Below, piece after piece: positions 5,894 through 12,319 of a stretch of DNA of 13,525 nucleotides. The translations under genes and the position numbers were made by a program. Origin of the DNA: Clostridiales bacterium (GTDB taxonomy: Bacteria; Bacillota; Clostridia; TANB77; CAG-508); assembly GCA_003525075.1 (NCBI GenBank), contig DQFO01000015.1:1-13525 (forward strand), read 5' to 3'. How positions within the stretch are numbered: position 1 is the first letter of the stretch; every line of letters begins with the position of its first letter. The notes beneath the pieces were generated by a model, which was not told the DNA's origin, did not search any database, and saw only the letters and a list, made by a program, of their open reading frames with translations.

Positions 5894-7775
5894 ATTGTTT
5901 TACCTCCAACAAATCTTTAAGAAATTCATCTATTGTCCGTTCATCATCTGAGTCATATAAATATTTATTGCATTCTTCGTAAAATACAGTCTTATCATAT
6001 TTTTTTAGATTTTCTTCAAACAAAATAGTGAAATTAAAATAATCTTTGGTTTCCTGATAATACTCATTATCATTTTCAAATGCGTCTATACAATAATACA
6101 ATTCAAGTTTATGTTTACTTATTAAACTTTTTACGTAATCATCTTGGATATCAACTACCCATCTTGAAATAATGTAATTATTATCGCTATATACTGTTTC
6201 AAATTCGCCTTGATTCAAACTTGGCAGAATAATAATAGTTTTTATTTTGTTATTATCGATATTTGAAGCTTTAAAATTTTTGATGTATTTTTCAATATTA
6301 TTTTTAGACAATTCTTTAACATCTGGATACGGATATACTACTCTTATATCTTCTATGGTAATAGTTTTATATAGTCCGCTGATTAATGTCAACGATTTCG
6401 AATTGCCAGAGAAATGGTTTTTATCATTTTCATTAAGATTTGAATAGAATTGTTTCATGGATGATACTTTGACATCAAAATTTATATTAACATCAGAGTG
6501 GTTTGGTACAAAACTTTGATAATTTAAATCATAGACCTCCTGATATCCTGCCATAGGATAGAATGGTAGAAAACCAGGCAAAATTGAACCCTGAACATTA
6601 CTATAGTATCTTGATGAATATCCGTTGTAATTTATAGTTATAGCATCAATTTTATCATGTTTGTTGTTATTAATTTCAAAGTAATCCAGTTTTCTATTAA
6701 ACTCAGCATCTTCGCCATTGATTTTAATGTTTTGAATATTATAACCGTGATATAAAGTGAATTTATATTTTTCTAAATTCTTATTATCAACTTTAATTAC
6801 AACTTTTGCTTTCAGCATAAGATTAGTTGATATTTCCATAGATAAATCAGTTATATTAAAATTGTTTTTTTCTATTGTTATGTCATCTTCATGTTTTGTG
6901 TAATATTCATAATCAGCATTCGGACCATCAATGTTTCTTTGATCCATTATCACTTTGGATGATGGCATATAATAGACCATAATGCATATTATTGAGAGAA
7001 TTATGCAAACAACCGACTTGATTTTCCTTTTATTTATCTTGTGAAGAGATAATATAATTCCAAGAGTAAAAATAATTATCCAAAAAATAATCGCTGCAAA
7101 ACGATAAGGAAGCATCGAATATCCGAATGCTGTATTAGGTGTCCAGTTTGTCGATGGTGCAGTTAATTCAAATAGTCCTGTTATTTTAAAAATATCAATA
7201 TTTGTTGATGAATAAAAAGCAAGCCATAATATGTCAAGAATCCTGCTTGTCATAACAGTAATAAAAATCATTAATAAATATGCTGGAATTTTTTTCATCT
7301 TTAGAGCTGCAAAGGCTCCTGAAAAAACACCTGTAACAGAAAGTAAAAATATATTAAGTATAATAGAAACAACAATATACATTAAATATTGTATTGTTAA
7401 CGAACCCTCAGAGATAGCAAATATCGAGTTTATCAAAATTAACACTAAAGTTTCAATTGCTGCAATAGTACATAATAATGAAATTTTATTTTTAATAATA
7501 CTTATAGCGCCTTTAGGTGTAGTGTTAATACATTCCATAAGTAAATTCGATTTCAACTTATAGATATATTCATAGGACAAAAACATAAAAGCTATTAGAT
7601 ATATCACAGAAAATTTAAATAGAATAAGCTGCAAATCCATTGATGAAACTTCATGAGTTATACCCCAAATCGTCAAAACTATAGGTGGAGCGGTAATTAT
7701 CAGCTCTGTAAATATTCTTAATACTTTATTATGAAAAAGTATTTTTTGTGTGATTTTCATCAAATTATTTTTCAT
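5886..7775 (-). CDS. Large ABC permease with degenerate M1-peptidase-like exterior domain
   Basis: A 629-residue protein in two parts. The first ~270 residues hold about seven hydrophobic segments (near 20-42, 48-68, 95-117, 127-150, 158-176, 222-245, 250-268). The remaining ~350 residues are soluble and probably exposed on the outer face. That part shows beta-rich stretches like the N-terminal saddle domain of M1 aminopeptidases, including the LPGFLPFYPMAG block (starting near residue 408), a SKSLTLISGLYKT strand and IKTIIILPSLNQGEF. No HExxH zinc motif follows and the protein ends soon after, so catalysis is not expected. The start at 7775 has AGAGGA about 13 bases upstream. It is the second gene of the operon, 59 bp after the secreted-protein gene. 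Confidence 0.8.
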   Translation of the reverse strand: MKNNLMKITQKILFHNKVLRIFTELIITAPPIVLTIWGITHEVSSMDLQLILFKFSVIYLIAFMFLSYEYIYKLKSNLLMECINTTPKGAISIIKNKISLLCTIAAIETLVLILINSIFAISEGSLTIQYLMYIVVSIILNIFLLSVTGVFSGAFAALKMKKIPAYLLMIFITVMTSRILDILWLAFYSSTNIDIFKITGLFELTAPSTNWTPNTAFGYSMLPYRFAAIIFWIIIFTLGIILSLHKINKRKIKSVVCIILSIICIMVYYMPSSKVIMDQRNIDGPNADYEYYTKHEDDITIEKNNFNITDLSMEISTNLMLKAKVVIKVDNKNLEKYKFTLYHGYNIQNIKINGEDAEFNRKLDYFEINNNKHDKIDAITINYNGYSSRYYSNVQGSILPGFLPFYPMAGYQEVYDLNYQSFVPNHSDVNINFDVKVSSMKQFYSNLNENDKNHFSGNSKSLTLISGLYKTITIEDIRVVYPYPDVKELSKNNIEKYIKNFKASNIDNNKIKTIIILPSLNQGEFETVYSDNNYIISRWVVDIQDDYVKSLISKHKLELYYCIDAFENDNEYYQETKDYFNFTILFEENLKKYDKTVFYEECNKYLYDSDDERTIDEFLKDLLEVKQYA

Positions 7776-7797
7776 TTTGTATTATATTCCTCTCTAA

Positions 7798-7826
7798 GTA
7801 CTTACAGGCATTAAGCCTGTAAGTAC
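7798..7826 (-). terminator. Hairpin between the secreted-protein gene and its transporter
   Basis: A perfect 12-bp stem, GTACTTACAGGC (7798-7809) with 7815-7826, around a five-base loop. On the minus strand no T-run follows, so it is more likely an mRNA 3'-end stabiliser, processing site or partial terminator. It would set high expression for the secreted protein and lower expression for the transporter genes. Confidence 0.65.
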
Positions 7827-7834
7827 ATTAACGA

Positions 7835-8230
7835 TTATATTGAAGTTATAGTTCCACTTGCAATACAACCATATGCATTTCCGCCTTTAGGATTAAGTAC
7901 TAATTCCCAGCTACAGCTTGAACTATATTTTGTCGTAGTATTGTTAGAAAAAGATTTGCCTTTTGCCAAATCATGTGAAACATCAGTTGACCAAACACCA
8001 CCATGATTGTTTTTTGCCAGAAAGTAAACATTTCCGGCAGATAAAGAATCATTTTTCCCAGAATATTTGCATTGTTTTCCTTTAATCACACCACTATATG
8101 CTATCTTATCTGATGTGCTTAAAGAAGCCGATTTAGATGCAGCACTTGCTGTTATTGAAAAACAGGATACGATAGCTAATATAGCAAAAAACAGTGTTAA
8201 TGGTTTTGTTAATTTTTTTATAGTTTTCAT
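7835..8230 (-). CDS. Secreted cysteine-containing protein, putative bacteriocin or toxin
   Basis: A 131-residue precursor with a clear Sec signal peptide: KTIKKLTK, a hydrophobic core at about residues 10-26, and a probable cleavage site after SITASA or ASAA, near residues 30-31. The mature part of about 100 residues is rich in Ser, Gly, Lys and Asn and has three Cys (54, 106, 122), so one disulfide could link 106 and 122 around the segment CSWELVLNPKGGNAYGC. A block NNHGGVWSTDVSHDLAKG lies in the middle. AAGGGAG about nine bases before 8230 supports the start. It is the first gene of an operon with an ABC transporter and is divergent from an agr-type sensing operon, an arrangement typical of regulated bacteriocins. 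It does not look like lactococcin 972 or any family I recognise, so the function is inference from context. Confidence 0.8.
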   Translation of the reverse strand: MKTIKKLTKPLTLFFAILAIVSCFSITASAASKSASLSTSDKIAYSGVIKGKQCKYSGKNDSLSAGNVYFLAKNNHGGVWSTDVSHDLAKGKSFSNNTTTKYSSSCSWELVLNPKGGNAYGCIASGTITSI

Positions 8231-8297
8231 ATGTTTAATTCTCCCTTAACAAAAAATATTTTTATTGAATTTCATAAAACTAATATTTTCAATTTCT

Positions 8298-8339
8298 TTA
8301 TGGTGGTAAATACACAATAAATCCAAATATATTTATCAT
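8298..8339 (-). CDS. Possible 13-residue leader peptide upstream of the secreted protein
   Basis: AAAGGAG (8348-8354) stands eight bases before an ATG at 8339 that opens MINIFGFIVYLPP and then a stop. A second ATG at 8343 (spacing four bases) opens a different 23-residue frame ending at 8272. The site lies in a leader of about 300 bases between the predicted promoter and the secreted-protein gene. The Pro-Pro-stop ending is the kind of sequence at which ribosomes stall, so a regulatory role is conceivable. Confidence 0.4.
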   Translation of the reverse strand: MINIFGFIVYLPP

Positions 8340-8531
8340 ACATTTTTCTCCTTTCATTAATATTTAAGTTCAATTTTTATATTCTTTAATATTTACAAAA
8401 TTTATTCACTCAAATCAAATTGAATATTATAACGAATCAAATTTTAGTAGATGTTAATAATAATAATAATATTGAACTTAGACGATAAATGATTTCCTTT
8501 GACCAAGTAAATCATCTTACAGTGTTAAGAT

Positions 8532-8596
8532 ATCATAAATTGATTGTTAATGTTTTGACTTTGTCTTTTCGGTTTGTTTTTGTGTTCAAATGGTAA
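8532..8596 (-). promoter_or_regulatory. Predicted regulator site and promoter of the secreted-protein operon
   Basis: On the minus strand TTACCATTTGAACACAAA (8596-8579) is followed 21 bp downstream by a weaker copy, AAACCGAAAAGACAAAG (8574 down to 8558). A -10-like TATGAT lies at 8537-8532, with no good -35. Two repeats about two helical turns apart before a weak promoter fit activation by a LytTR regulator of the AgrA type. The leader to the gene at 8230 would be about 300 bases. Confidence 0.5.
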
Positions 8597-8622
8597 GCAT
8601 CTATTTTTATTAAAAGCAAGAA

Positions 8623-8693
8623 TTACCATTGAACACAAAGTCTATTACCGTTTGAACAATGTCACTCATCAAATAAAAGCAATTATATATACT
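8623..8693 (+). promoter_or_regulatory. Direct repeats and promoter of the sensing operon
   Basis: TTACCATTGAACACAAA (8623-8639) and TTACCGTTTGAACAA (8645-8659) are direct repeats with starts 22 bp apart. This is the arrangement of the 9-bp LytTR (AgrA) half sites separated by 12-13 bp. A TATACT box at 8688-8693 has only a poor -35 (around 8665-8670), directly next to the second repeat, as expected for an activated promoter. The first copy also forms a near-perfect inverted repeat with 8579-8596, the site facing the opposite way. Confidence 0.6.
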
Positions 8694-8756
8694 ATGAATA
8701 ACTTTTACCAGGTTTATTTCTGATAAATCAAATTAAACTAAGGAGTTATTTATAGT

Positions 8757-9278
8757 ATGGATAAAATAGAATTAGCTACACCGCTTCGTACAATCATTGT
8801 TAAAGTTCTTTCCCATAATCCCAAAATGCTAACAGTTTTCGGTAGAACAAAGGAAAAAGACCTTTTTTTCAAAGATCTTCTTACAATTGGTTGTGATTTT
8901 TATGAACTTTTGGAATTGTTCGCAAATTGTGAAGCAATATGCGAAAAAAACATAAATTGCATTGTTGAAAACACACCAACTGCAAAAAAAGTTACGGATT
9001 ATTCTGAAAAAGGAATTCGTCGAATGATTTCGCATTGGACATCTTCAAAATATCATACAGCTACAATTGAAGATGTTTGTAAAGAGATAAAGCTACATAT
9101 CGAAAACGATTCGGAAGGTGCATTTGTATACAATAGTAATGCAAATACACCAAACAGGAAAGCATATAATGACATGTATATTTTGATTATTGCAGATTTT
9201 GAAAAATTTTTCTTTGATATAAATAGAAAGAAAGCTTACAGAATTATTGATGAAAAGGGGGCAAAACCAAATGTTTAA
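8757..9278 (+). CDS. Unknown protein, first gene of the sensing operon (possibly Spo0A effector-like)
   Basis: A soluble 173-residue protein without signal peptide or membrane segments. AGGAG at 8741-8745, 11 bases before the ATG, supports the start. It overlaps the response regulator gene by eight bases, so it belongs to the same operon. By eye the C-terminal two thirds recall the DNA-binding effector domain of Spo0A: an IGC-Y-L-L stretch near 44-56, then TPTAKKVTDYSEKGIRRMIS (about 74-93) in the place of the Spo0A recognition-helix region, and NTPNRKAYNDMYILIIAD (about 130-147) like the PTNSEFI-AD ending. This is weak and unverified. It may be a transcription factor acting beside the two-component system; otherwise it is of unknown function. 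Confidence 0.75.
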   Translation: MDKIELATPLRTIIVKVLSHNPKMLTVFGRTKEKDLFFKDLLTIGCDFYELLELFANCEAICEKNINCIVENTPTAKKVTDYSEKGIRRMISHWTSSKYHTATIEDVCKEIKLHIENDSEGAFVYNSNANTPNRKAYNDMYILIIADFEKFFFDINRKKAYRIIDEKGAKPNV

Positions 9279-9984
9279 TGTTTCTATTTGTGATGATAGT
9301 AAATATGACATTGATAAAATAAAAAATGCCTTGGGTATGTTTTCTAAACGAAAACATGTTGAATTAAGTATTAGTGAGTTCTCAAATCCTGAGATGTTGA
9401 TGTATGAGATCGAGGACGGAAAAATTGCTGATATTTTTATTCTTGATGTTGAAATGCCAAATATGGACGGGTTTGAACTTGCTGATAAAATCAGAGAACA
9501 TACTGAAACTTCTATTATCATTTTTCTTACCTCTCACGATGAAATGGCATCAATGGGGTATAAATCAAAAGCATTAAGGTATGTAATTAAATTAAATCTT
9601 GAAAGAGATATTGAAGAAGCATTAGATAGTGCTATTGCCGAAATCTCTAATGTAAATGATAAAACAATCACATTACATCATTACAATGATTATTGGAGAA
9701 TAGCCTATAAAGATATAATTTGTGTTACAAGAATATCAAGACAATTAGTCATAACAACTCGTTTACTCGGAGATATAACTGATAACAGGGGTATAAAAGA
9801 GTTTTTTGATATGCTTAGTGATAATAGATTTTTATTTGTAGACAGAAGCTGCTTTGTCAATATTGATTACATTTCTCAAATCAAAGGATATAGCTTAAAG
9901 CTAACAGATGGACAGATTTTACCAATCAGCAGGAGATCGTTACAAAATGTTAAACAGACTTTGTTGGAACAGTGGGGAGAATAA
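9271..9984 (+). CDS. agrA: AgrA-like LytTR response regulator
   Basis: 237 residues in two domains. The receiver domain (about 1-118) has the acidic pair Asp8-Asp9 and phosphoacceptor Asp59 in IFILDVEMPNMDGFEL, the Thr in IIFLTSHDE and the Lys in LRYVIKLN. The LytTR DNA-binding domain covers about 125-237 (ITLHHYNDYWRIAYKDIICV, FLFVDRSCFVNIDYISQI, LPISRRSLQNVKQTLL). The ATG at 9271 is preferred over upstream in-frame ATGs because AAAAGGGGG lies about nine bases before it. Its likely partner is the kinase gene that starts 36 bp downstream. LytTR proteins bind pairs of short direct repeats, which are present at 8558-8659. It probably activates its own operon, agrBD and the secreted-protein operon. 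The symbol is by similarity. Confidence 0.92.
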   Translation: MFNVSICDDSKYDIDKIKNALGMFSKRKHVELSISEFSNPEMLMYEIEDGKIADIFILDVEMPNMDGFELADKIREHTETSIIIFLTSHDEMASMGYKSKALRYVIKLNLERDIEEALDSAIAEISNVNDKTITLHHYNDYWRIAYKDIICVTRISRQLVITTRLLGDITDNRGIKEFFDMLSDNRFLFVDRSCFVNIDYISQIKGYSLKLTDGQILPISRRSLQNVKQTLLEQWGE

Positions 9985-10020
9985 AATTAATATTTAATTA
10001 AAGGAGAAGAATAATACATA

Positions 10021-11352
10021 GTGGAAAGTTTTTATCAATTTTTTGAATTGTTTGCAACGTTTGTTGAAGGTGCAATAGCTGTATCAGTTTCGACAAGCCT
10101 TGCAGACAGAAAGCTTGGCGTGAAGAAAAATACATTATATGTTTTTTTTATGTCAATAATATACACAATACTCATAACACTCTTGAATAAATGGCAAGTA
10201 TTTTCATTTTTTACAATAGCTGTTGCAATTGCTTTTACTTTTGCTGCAATATTTTTCACAACAAGAGGCAGTTTACTATATAAATTATGTGCTGTTATGA
10301 TTACTTGGTTTTTCATACATGCTACTGATTACATAATATCTTATAGTTTAATAATGATAATAGGTAAATCAATTGATATTTCAGAGGGAATTTCGCTGAT
10401 ACTTGTTCCCGGCACAATAAGAATGATTTATATTCTAATAAATAAGCTCTTGCAGATTGCTATCTTTGTATCTTTCCACAAATTGTATTCAAAACTGAAA
10501 TTATTAAATAAAAAAAATATTTTTTTACTTTTTGCAGTTACAACATTATCATATATAGTTATGTCAATATTGACTAATTTAGTTTTAACTGATTCATTGA
10601 TATCTCTTCAAACAGCAGTAATATTTTCATTGTTTTTCATTATCTTAACAATTATTATATCAATTATATCAGTTGTAATCAGTTCTAAATATCAAAATGA
10701 AAAAAGAGAAAAAGAATTGATTGCGTTGACAAATACTCTTATGGAGAAGAATTATACCGAAATAAAGCATGCACAGGATATTATTCGCAAGCAGGTTCAC
10801 GATTTTAAAAATCATATTTTAACAATAGATGGTATGCTGTCTGAGGATTCAAATGCTAAGAAATATACAAAAGAATTACTAGAAACCTCATACCAGCAAG
10901 CACAGAATTGTCATAGTGGCAATGAAATAATTGATTCTATTATCAATTGTAAAATGAATGAGGCAACTAATCAGAATATTGAATTTAATCACAAGATACT
11001 TCTTAATACTAAACTCAATATTTCATTTGTTGACATATGTGCAATTCTTGCTAACCAAATTGATAATGCTTTAGAAGCTTGTGCAAAGATATCAATAGAT
11101 AAAGAGCGCTCTGTAAAAGTTCAAATCTGGCAAAAAGAATCGTTTGTATTTTTTAAGGTTATAAATACAGTCGATAAAAATCCATTTGATAGTTTGAACA
11201 ATCTCAAATCAACAAAAGACAATTCGGATACTATGCACGGCCTCGGAATTAAGAACATTAGAGAAACTGCAGCTAAATATGATGGATTTTTAAAAAATAA
11301 TTATATTGATGGCTATTTTATTTCTCTTGTTATGGTTTCAAATCACGATTAA
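10021..11352 (+). CDS. agrC: AgrC-like GHKL sensor histidine kinase
   Basis: 443 residues from a GTG start; AAGGAGA at 10001-10007 is the only good ribosome binding site, and the next in-frame ATG lies inside the membrane region. About six membrane segments occupy residues 8-220, the sensor part for a cyclic peptide. A linker coiled region (EKREKELIALTNTLMEKNYTEI) follows. The phosphoacceptor His260 lies in QVHDFKNHILTIDG, the HDxxNH form of AgrC/ComD kinases. The ATPase domain has the N-box ANQIDNALEAC and the G-box MHGLGIKNIRE. The length matches AgrC (about 430). It follows the response regulator gene, the reverse of the Staphylococcus order, and precedes agrB. It should sense the peptide made from the agrD gene at 12026. 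Confidence 0.93.
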   Translation: MESFYQFFELFATFVEGAIAVSVSTSLADRKLGVKKNTLYVFFMSIIYTILITLLNKWQVFSFFTIAVAIAFTFAAIFFTTRGSLLYKLCAVMITWFFIHATDYIISYSLIMIIGKSIDISEGISLILVPGTIRMIYILINKLLQIAIFVSFHKLYSKLKLLNKKNIFLLFAVTTLSYIVMSILTNLVLTDSLISLQTAVIFSLFFIILTIIISIISVVISSKYQNEKREKELIALTNTLMEKNYTEIKHAQDIIRKQVHDFKNHILTIDGMLSEDSNAKKYTKELLETSYQQAQNCHSGNEIIDSIINCKMNEATNQNIEFNHKILLNTKLNISFVDICAILANQIDNALEACAKISIDKERSVKVQIWQKESFVFFKVINTVDKNPFDSLNNLKSTKDNSDTMHGLGIKNIRETAAKYDGFLKNNYIDGYFISLVMVSNHD

Positions 11353-11376
11353 TACATAAAATTTGACCAATTAGAC

Positions 11377-11442
11377 AAAAACTCCCCTATGAGCATTTGA
11401 ACACGTTATTATGAGTTCATAAAATGTTTGTGGGGTGTTTTT
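11377..11442 (+). promoter_or_regulatory. agrB promoter with regulator-like motif and RBS-masking stem
   Basis: TTGAAC (11397-11402) and TAAAAT (11420-11425) stand 17 bp apart. The stretch CATTTGAACAC (11394-11404) is identical to part of the site at 8582-8592 on the other strand, suggesting common control. Separately, AAAAAC-T-CCCC (11377-11387) can pair with GGGG-T-GTTTTT (11432-11442), which holds the agrB ribosome binding site. Transcripts arriving from agrC could therefore fold and mask agrB translation, while a transcript from the local promoter would lack the 5' arm. Confidence 0.5.
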
Positions 11443-12039
11443 ATGTTAACGAAATGTGCAACTTTTCTAACAAACAAATTAAATAACAATATAAATTTTT
11501 CTGATGAAGAAAAAGATATCTGTATCTATGGGTTTGAATTGTTACTTTCAAATCTTTCAACGATGTTTATCATGTTAATTATTTCTATTATTTTTGGAAA
11601 TATACTCTATGTATTATCATTTATTTGTGTTTTCTTTGTACCAAGATTGTTTTGTGGAGGATTACATGCGAACTCACATTTGAAATGTTCAATAATGACT
11701 AATACAATATTTATTTCAACAATAATCCTCTCTAAATTATTTGTTTATATGAATTTAGAATCTGCAATAGTCATCTTGTCCACATTATCTTTAATTCCAA
11801 TAATTGCTCTTTGCCCAGTAGTTAATGCAAATCATCCAATAAGTAAGAAAACATATAAAAAAAACAAAAAGATTTCCATTGCCATTTCAATAATAAATAT
11901 ATCTGTAATTATAATTTCGTTTAGTGTAGCAAACTTTACCGAGATAGTTATATTCTCAGGTGTATCGTTCATTTGGGTATCAATATTGATTTTGATAGAA
12001 AGTCTAAAACAAAGGAGGGAAAATAATGGGAACAATTAG
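11443..12039 (+). CDS. agrB: AgrB-type accessory gene regulator protease/exporter
   Basis: 198 residues, the usual AgrB length. The family core PRLFCGGLHANSHLKC carries the catalytic pair His75 and Cys82, with the same spacing of seven as in Staphylococcus aureus AgrB (His77, Cys84). Hydrophobic segments lie near 38-52, 55-68, 85-105, 107-125, 146-165 and 168-190. AgrB cuts the C-terminal tail of AgrD and closes the (thio)lactone ring in the membrane. GGGGTG, five bases before the ATG at 11443, fixes the start; a TTG at 11428 is unlikely because the ribosome binding site lies inside that longer frame. The 3' end overlaps agrD by 14 bases. Confidence 0.95.
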   Translation: MLTKCATFLTNKLNNNINFSDEEKDICIYGFELLLSNLSTMFIMLIISIIFGNILYVLSFICVFFVPRLFCGGLHANSHLKCSIMTNTIFISTIILSKLFVYMNLESAIVILSTLSLIPIIALCPVVNANHPISKKTYKKNKKISIAISIINISVIIISFSVANFTEIVIFSGVSFIWVSILILIESLKQRRENNGNN

Positions 12040-12145
12040 CACAATTATTTCAGATATTGTAAAAACAATCGCTGAAATGGGAGCAGGCTGTGCTTCATCT
12101 GGTTTTTGTTACGAACCAAAAATGCCGAAAACATTAGAAAAATAA
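12026..12145 (+). CDS. agrD: AgrD-type cyclic peptide pheromone precursor
   Basis: A 39-residue frame inside and beyond the agrB end, with a perfect ribosome binding site AAAGGAGGG (12011-12019) six bases before the ATG. It has an amphipathic N-terminal helix (residues 1-18, GTISTIISDIVKTIAEM), then GAGCASSGFC, and the conserved recognition tail YEPKMPKTLEK. The EPKxP tail fixes the ring end at Cys28. A normal five-residue ring would then be Ser24-Ser25-Gly26-Phe27-Cys28, a Ser lactone; a thiolactone from Cys22 would need a seven-residue ring. The position after agrB and the tail make the family certain; the ring is open. Confidence 0.93.
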   Translation: MGTISTIISDIVKTIAEMGAGCASSGFCYEPKMPKTLEK

Positions 12146-12159
12146 GCAATTATAAAAGA

Positions 12160-12192
12160 GATGAGAATCATATAATTGACTCTCATCTTTTT
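12160..12192 (+). terminator. Intrinsic terminator after agrD
   Basis: GATGAGA (12160-12166) pairs with TCTCATC (12181-12187), with A residues before and five T after (12188-12192). It closes the agr operon. Confidence 0.85.
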
Positions 12193-12279
12193 ATTTGATA
12201 GAAAGAGAGTTTGTAAAATAAAAATATATGAAAACGGAAGGCCTAAACTAACAAATGTTGTTGAAGAAATTGAAGGATA
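12178..12279 (+). pseudogene. Short gene-like tail between agrD and integrase (possible remnant)
   Basis: A frame open from 12178 to the TAG at 12277-12279 ends in KIKIYENGRPKLTNVVEEIEG, which reads like the end of a real protein. No usable start with a ribosome binding site is present, and the frame overlaps the agrD terminator. It is followed by its own terminator (12275-12309). It could be the 3' end of a gene cut by insertion of the element to the right; the family is not recognised. Confidence 0.3.
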
Positions 12280-12309
12280 GCCGAGTTTATTTCTCGACTA
12301 TCCTTTTAT
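12275..12309 (+). terminator. Intrinsic terminator before the convergent integrase
   Basis: GGATAGCCGAG (12275-12285) pairs with CTCGACTATCC (12293-12303) with one mismatch and a seven-base loop, followed by TTTTATTTTTT. The T-run is on the plus strand, so it stops rightward transcription before it enters the integrase from behind. Confidence 0.85.
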
Positions 12310-12319
12310 TTTTTGTATA

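Noticed and set aside
7835..8230. Assignment of the secreted protein to the lactococcin 972 family
   Set aside because: The gene order with an ABC transporter is similar, but the mature sequence has three Cys and none of the Trp/Tyr/Gly-rich pattern I associate with lactococcin 972.
8454..8473. TAA trinucleotide run in the divergent intergenic region
   Set aside because: A short AT-rich microsatellite expected in such DNA; no link to a promoter or gene could be seen.
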